Under the pieces are notes generated by a model, which did no database searches, was not told where the DNA came from, and saw only the letters and a program-made list of their open reading frames with translations. A DNA stretch of 64,000 nucleotides from NCBI GenBank assembly GCA_933228895.1, contig OW121847.1:79091656-79155655 (forward strand), written 5' to 3'. Positions 57,961-64,000 of the stretch are shown piece after piece. The first letter of the stretch is position 1, and each line of letters opens with the position of its first letter. Position numbers and translations under genes: made by a program. This stretch comes from Platycnemis pennipes. Lineage: Eukaryota > Arthropoda > Insecta > Odonata > Platycnemididae.

Positions 57961-60900
57961 GAGTTGCGGTAAGAATTTCAGGTCCATCTAATCTATCTAA
58001 ACCTACCTTAACTGGTAGATCACTATAATAACAGAAGAAAAATAGATGCCTTGGTGCAGGCTTAACTATTGACCCAACATTTAGAGACAAATTTATGTCG
58101 TATGCACAAGTCATTACGGGTTCTAACCTCTTCTCGGATGTCAGTTATTCATGCCTTTTCCATATGCAACGGCCGCTTTCCTTTCCTCTGCGCTATATAC
58201 CGCTCCCCTACGGCCCATGAATAATGATTTTAACTGATTCTCCCCAACGAGGAAAACATTTATAAAGCCCAGAGATAATCACACCCATTAATTTTAAATA
58301 TTCTTCAAAATATAGCACTACTTCAGTTAGTAAGAAGGAGAATTCTCCCAAGCTTTCAATTAATCAATGCAATGGAAATGACATTGATAAGCTTCACAGT
58401 ATTTCATGCGTTTCTTGCTTGCAAGTTTACGCAAAGGAGAAATTTTTATAATTCAATGTAACTGGATCACGTGTAGGTTGGGAGTCAGTTGCAATCGAAT
58501 AAGAAACATCTAATCCTATACAAGTAGTAATGTGAATAATAGTAGTGTATCAGAAATAAGCCATAATAGCTTACACCGAGGCAAAAAAAATAAAAGATCG
58601 GTATTTGCGGTCTGAATATTCTAGAATATCAGGGGAAAAAGATCATTGTTATGGTACTCATGTCATGTCCATCTGAAATTGGCATAATATGCTGAAACCT
58701 ACGTGGTGACAATGATAAATCAGTAGTAGAACGTGATTTCTCATTTATTCATTAATGATAGTGACCTCTTACACGTTCCTGTGCTTGAATTCCTTTCGGG
58801 CACAAAAAAATATGTATTCACCCATCAATCTCCGTGAGCGCTCTTTTTATTAGTATTAGCGTATACCACCAACTCGTTGGATTAAACGACTAATGAACAT
58901 GTGCAACATACATGCATCAATTAAAATAAACACTGATGCAACCGCATATTTTGCAAGTGCAAAACAATAGGCTGTAGTAGAGGGATAAATTTGTATATTT
59001 AACCAATAAGTTTTCGAGTGAAACGGTGGCATGGATGGGAGATTGAAGACACAACTGAGTCTCAATTTTCAAGGAAAACATGAGGAGAACGTAGATGAAG
59101 AGAAACGGCATAAAGTAAGGGATACAAAAATCTCGAGATCGGAGGGAGAAGATCATCGGTGAATAAAGTCGAAAAGAACTTGCGCAGGCCTTGATGGGGG
59201 GAAAATTGAAAAGGTAAAATGAACTAGAGATAGACAAAGTAGGGTTGATTGAAGGTTGATGGAAGGTTGAATATATGAAGCCGTTACTCGTTAACCTCTA
59301 CGCCTTGAGGCTCTTTCAACTCGCCCTCTACATTTCCAATCCTGATATGAAATAAAAATGAATGAAAAAAACCATATAAATGCTTGAAGTATAGTGGAAG
59401 TGAACCGTAATACATTGGAGCGGAAATTGAATTTTTGATTTTTTTTTTTAGAACTTACGCGGGCACAGGAAACGGAAATTAATTTTTCAGCAGAAAATTC
59501 CCCCCTGAAATAAAGGTTTTTTCGCAACCGTGGCCAGCCTACCGCATTGAAATAATGTCGCTGCGTATTTTGAAACGAAGAAATGGCCAAATTTATCGAG
59601 TTGATAGCGAACAGACAAATGTTGAAAAATTCTTTTATGGTAGTTTTCTCTATATTGAGCGCAGAGATTAAAACGAATTGAATTATCTTCTACATTCATT
59701 AGATTTTGTAACTATTCACGGATAGAAACGGAAAATAGTTAATTAAAACAGAATACGACGATTAAAGATGTTTAAAACGCATAATTTATTGAAAAAATAT
59801 AGAAAAACGACTGTATCGGAGATTATTGCTAGTACTACTCCCTTCCGTATAGAAATATACAGTATATTCGGCGATTATCTCATAATTAATTCACAGCAAT
59901 TAAGAACAATTCAATGGTAGGATAAAACTACTAATTTCCTTCCAAGAGTTTAGCAGTATTATCTCCTAAGTTAAAGTTGCTTTTTTTAATATTTCTGCTG
60001 ATGAATTTACTTGTTAAAATTCCCAGAAATTTTTTCAGATACAGGTATTCAAATCTATTTTGTCACATTAGGTCCCAAAAAACCATGATAGAAAGCAAGC
60101 CACCATTTACCTTATGTGATATATGTTTACTCTTTATAAATATGCTTAAATACTGGTACAATTTTCAAAGGTCATCTCAGATGTTCATTTGCTTATGTTA
60201 AACTTCATTTCATACTATAACGAATCGACGTAAGATACAATGTAAATTTTTAATTGAAATAAGGACCAATACCATACCAATTTATTATGAATGTTATACG
60301 ATAAACATCTAAGTTGAATAGTGTCAATAAAACGAAAAAACTGATCAAGGTGACGTAGTAGCGGGTCAGAAGGATCATATTTCGTTTGATAAACAGTGAA
60401 TCAACAAAAAAAGAAGCGACATTTTTTCCAATTTATTTTCGGTAAGTAAAAGTAAGGAAAAATATTAAATAAATTTCTTTATCGCTTGTATACAAATGCA
60501 ACGAAACATCTTAGACACATGAAATAATGACGCAGCATAAAGGTATTTTTTGGTGAAAATTAAAATTTGATTCTCTACAACTGCCTTTACCAAGATTATT
60601 TGTTTCCAGCGTAACTTAATAGAATTTATGTTGCTGAATCACTTTAGACACTTTGATAGTAAGTATTTATGTTAAATGACGAAGTTTCTTTGAATAAATT
60701 CATCAACATGGATACCTTTCTTTGCATTATATTTTTTTAATTCTTAAAAAGGCAAAATTGGAAGGTAATTTACACCCGCTAAGCATATAGAGGTTGTTTA
60801 TGCATGAAAACTTAGACAACAAAGTATAATACAATTTTTGCTCCGAAAAGTAGCTAAATATTGTAGATAATCCCAGCGAGTCACTAGTTCTTAAAAATGT

Positions 60901-61207
60901 TTTCCAACTTTTAATGAGAGTAGCAAAATTTAGCATCAAATTTGCCAAAATGGTGACTCTATGAGTTAATTGATATCAAGGGAATTATTTCAAAACGTTT
61001 CTTTCACTCTTCGTACTTTTCAATTGTAACCATAAAAGAATGGACTGCGCAACATTTTTGTGCGTAGACTGAAGTAAAGTTTTAGCAAATTCCACAGTGA
61101 TATACCAAAGTGTAGCAATACCATATTCAAATATTCAGCAGGGGTGAAAGAGCGATGGTAAAAACGAAATCATTTATTCTGATGGTATTCTCACCGGTGT
61201 TCACATA

Positions 61208-61250
61208 CGACGCATGATCATTCCTTACAACGCATGGCCATTTCTTATCG
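61208..61250 (+). repeat. 21-bp imperfect tandem duplication
   Basis: ACGCATGATCATTCCTTAC and ACGCATGGCCATTTCTTAT are adjacent copies with period 21 and four differences. Confidence 0.7.
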
Positions 61251-62260
61251 CACAGAGGAACTCACAAACTGGATCTAACAGAGTATGCATTAGAAGCCAA
61301 ATCAAAGTGCCTTGAATAAGGTTAAAAAAATTATCCACAATGCCCTATCTATTGGCAGAAGGAATGCTCACACAATGAAAAATGTTAGAGTCTTGGCGGA
61401 GAACCGAAACGATTCCGGTGGTATGGAAAAGTGGGGTATGAGGGTGAAGAGAAAATGAGTAATCGGTGTGAGACGGTATGAAGAGGCGCATCGGCTTCTT
61501 TGGCCAGCTGAAGGGTAATAAACGAGGAGAGCGGTGACCGAAGCGTGAAATTGGAAAAAATGGGGTCGAAACGCATAGATGCATACAAAAAGTACGAGAA
61601 ACGGTAAAGTGAATCAGATTTGGTGCTAAAAAAGTACACTTTCCGCGATTGTGGAGCTCGTGCAATTTAGCAACATAATTGGTTGACATGGATTGTATAG
61701 ATGAAACGAGATAAATTAAAATTGTATAAGCATATATTAAGCAATGAAATTATCCAATTTTATCCTTGTTTGACCTTAAAATCCCATACACAAATTGGCC
61801 CCTAGCAAGAAGAAAGGAAATACGCAAGTTTTCCAGTGAACTAATTCCATGCATTTCAAAAGGTAAAACCATCGTTAGGACACTCAGTAATGGAGGGTGA
61901 CATCTGAGGTACCACTTATCTGGCGGTTGGATGAGAAAAACGTATAATCCTCCTCGTATGTAGGAACGAGAAACGGTATGAATCTGGGCAAAAATACACA
62001 ATGTGTCAAATTGTTATGTGTAGGAAAATAATTTGAGAGCAAAAACACAATATATTCCAGAATAAAATAATGTTAAACAATTTTAATGCATAAAAATTAA
62101 TAAATTCGCAACGATGAGCTTTGGATAGATAAGTACTCTGCATGAAACTAAAGGCATGATAATGCATAAATTATTAGAATAAACTTCAGGACTTTATTCT
62201 TGATCCTTATAAAAAATGTATGCCATTATTTAAAATTAAATCAATACATTTCTTGTAAGA

Positions 62261-62275
62261 TATATATATATATAT
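62261..62275 (+). repeat. (TA)n microsatellite
   Basis: Seven to eight uninterrupted TA units. Confidence 0.9.
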
Positions 62276-63479
62276 TCATCCCGGAAATCCTTAACCGACA
62301 AACGAGAATAGAGCGTTTTTGCATGGAGATAAGTCTTTTGGGCGTGATGCCGTGAAACCTTTAATTATATTATTTGAACGAAATAAAATAACTTTTATTT
62401 GTAATATCTACAATAGGGCAGTTTCCTATTATTTTTTATTGTTTCGATCTAAAGTTTAAAACCTAGGGAGTACGCATTGTAAGCCCTTTCGATTTTAAAA
62501 TGATATTAACTATTTTTTCTATGATTAATTAAATTGTGAAAAAAATCATGCATCAAAATGTGTCGTGCTTAAATTATATCCCTAATATAAAAGTACAAGT
62601 ATTTTTATTATGTTCCTGTGATCAGTATATCTGCACTAATTAGAAACAATTACTCAGGAAATAAATATAAAGTGATCGGCCAACAGAAATATATTAATTT
62701 TAATGTTAAATGGATAATAATAATAGTTCGAATTATAAATCACACGCAACAGTAATCCTTAATATTAAACTAATTCTTTTCCTCAGCGGTACTTTCATGT
62801 ACTCGAGCATGGAAGTTCATTTAAAGCTTGCGTTCGTTGAGTAAAAGGCAACACGTCCTCGTCAAAAGGGCAGATATAGCCTTCGACTCGGCAAATGAAT
62901 GCATTCCAATCGGTTCAGTAATATTCTCAGATTGCAGCTGCTTTAATCCTACACTTTTCATGGCTTTGCCGCTTTGGATACCTCCACCATAAATAATTAA
63001 TTCTATCAATTAGATTTAATTTTTAATGCGTCGGCATGGCCATTAATCTTAAGGAAAATAAGAAAATTATTATTCCAGAAAATCTTTTGCCATATTCTGC
63101 CGACGATTGCCTGAAAGCGAGAAGGAAAAGTTTAAAACCAGTAATTGCAAAACGAACCAAGCTAAAGTGAATGAGATGAAGCACATAAATGGTTACAATT
63201 TTGATCCACAAAAAAACAACTTTTAAAGTAACAACTAATTCCTCGTAAGATTAACTACGATTTGTCAATTACACTTTTCGCAAACCAAAAGATATGCTTT
63301 TGTATAAGATGTCTTGAAATTTAGCAGCGAGATTCTTCCCTATGTAACATTACAAAAGAGGAAAAAATTATTATTCAAACACCAGTAATTACTTAAGCAC
63401 GCAACTTTGTCAGTATACAGATAGGTTCTTTTAAAAAAATTAATTTGGTTTTTGTACGCGAGATATGAATACCACGTCC

Positions 63480-63860
63480 CACTACACCGAGAAGTGGCGG
63501 TCGAGTTGGGGTTTAGATACCTCTGCGGGTAAGGCTATGTCGCTATATCTACCCAGTCAACTCAATCCTAAGACATAACAACATCGAAGCTGATCTTTCG
63601 GTCACCTTGACCTCTAGGTTATCAGCCTGGCGCCTTTCTGACCTGGTTACCGCGGTCGGCATCTCATTATATTGAGATATCGTACCGTGTACTTACGCAT
63701 CCTATCAACGATGCGCTAAATGATAGACCTTATCATTGATAACCTATCATCACATGCGTCCTTAACCTTTCATTTGCCGGCCACTGTAATCAGGCCTGTG
63801 AGATTCCCTTCGTGAAAAGGGACGCCAATTATTACACGACTATGGAGAAGGATGCTGTAT
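63480..63860. repeat. Structured segment with serial stem-loops, possible repeat
   Basis: More G+C-rich than the flanks. Consecutive inverted repeats are: ATCTCA/TGAGAT (63661-63678); CGCAT/ATGCG (about 63697-63715); and ATGATAG/CTATCAT (63720-63750), enclosing TTATCA-T-TGATAA. A further TCCCTT/AAGGGA stem lies near 63806-63823. Upstream, GGGTA/TACCC may close another loop. No known RNA family was recognised. The segment runs toward the window edge. Confidence 0.4.
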
Positions 63861-64000
63861 TTTGTCTTAGGTTTAAAATTAGGTTAAACGGTGGTCTATA
63901 AGCTAAGTAGTTGGAGTACCTACTGGCTACTTAGGATATGTTGGGCTTTCCATCCTGGAAGCACTTCGATAACGACTGAACAACCTCTCTTCCCCGCTAA
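63861..64000. other. Window edge, nothing recognised
   Basis: No supported feature. It may be part of the same repeat as the stem-loop segment. Confidence 0.4.

Larger units (their letters stand above)
57961..63470. other. AT-rich DNA, nearly featureless
   Basis: About 5.5 kb with only short frames (114 codons or fewer) and no recognised domain. The only structures seen are the 21-bp duplication at about 61208-61250 and the TA microsatellite at 62261. Confidence 0.6.

Noticed and set aside
1..64000. CRISPR array, operon or prophage
   Set aside because: No regularly spaced identical repeats, no adjacent co-directional ORFs with ribosome-binding sites, and no phage genes. Composition and mobile elements are those of an animal genome.

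Overview
The window reads as non-coding nuclear DNA from a eukaryote, most likely an arthropod and probably an insect. No open reading frame is long or recognisable enough to be a host gene. The longest frames (about 180-230 codons) all lie in low-complexity or G+C-rich sequence and look accidental. The arthropod assignment rests on the class of degraded mobile elements: CR1/L2-like and endonuclease-type LINEs, a Penelope-like element, tRNA-derived SINEs and a piggyBac-like end. No bacterial operon structure, RNA gene, CRISPR array or virus was found. The species cannot be fixed from sequence alone.

Two kinds of DNA alternate. The background is AT-rich, unremarkable sequence, with the longest featureless runs at about 20.6-23.7, 33.5-36.2, 45.9-49.4 and 58.0-63.4 kb. 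Set into it are about a dozen G+C-rich, CpG-dense blocks (near 2.7, 6.5, 10.4, 13.5, 18.7, 24.1, 29.5, 33.2, 37.8, 42.6, 50, 51.5 and 56.4 kb). Many have strong purine/pyrimidine strand asymmetry, and several switch from purine-rich to pyrimidine-rich within a short distance. They could be promoters or first exons, but no transcript structure can be proven here.

Mobile-element fossils are the best-supported content. (1) One endonuclease-type LINE lineage is present three times: about 1788-2245 (-), 43150-43300 (+) and 57330-57960 (+). (2) A CR1/L2-like LINE ends in GTAGATGTAGATG; its best copy (12460-13316, +) keeps the C-terminal end of its ORF, with bare 3' ends at 15130-15284 (+) and 1727-1787 (-). 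(3) A dead Penelope-like reverse transcriptase lies at 45297-45900 (-). (4) A tRNA-derived SINE at about 53780-54113 (-) has a clear tRNA head, a GGTT-type tail and a 16-bp target-site duplication; an older copy lies at about 27383-27650. (5) Other tRNA-like SINE heads lie near 7.47, 12.25 and 55.2 kb. (6) A piggyBac-like terminus at 42150-42187 adjoins a perfect 28-bp palindrome.

Smaller structures include hairpins (28751, 43360, 63661-63750), short tandem duplications, a G-quadruplex-prone C-tract at 13622-13662, and CT/GA microsatellites. One candidate coding exon (28139-28287), with branch site, acceptor and donor, is reported at low confidence.
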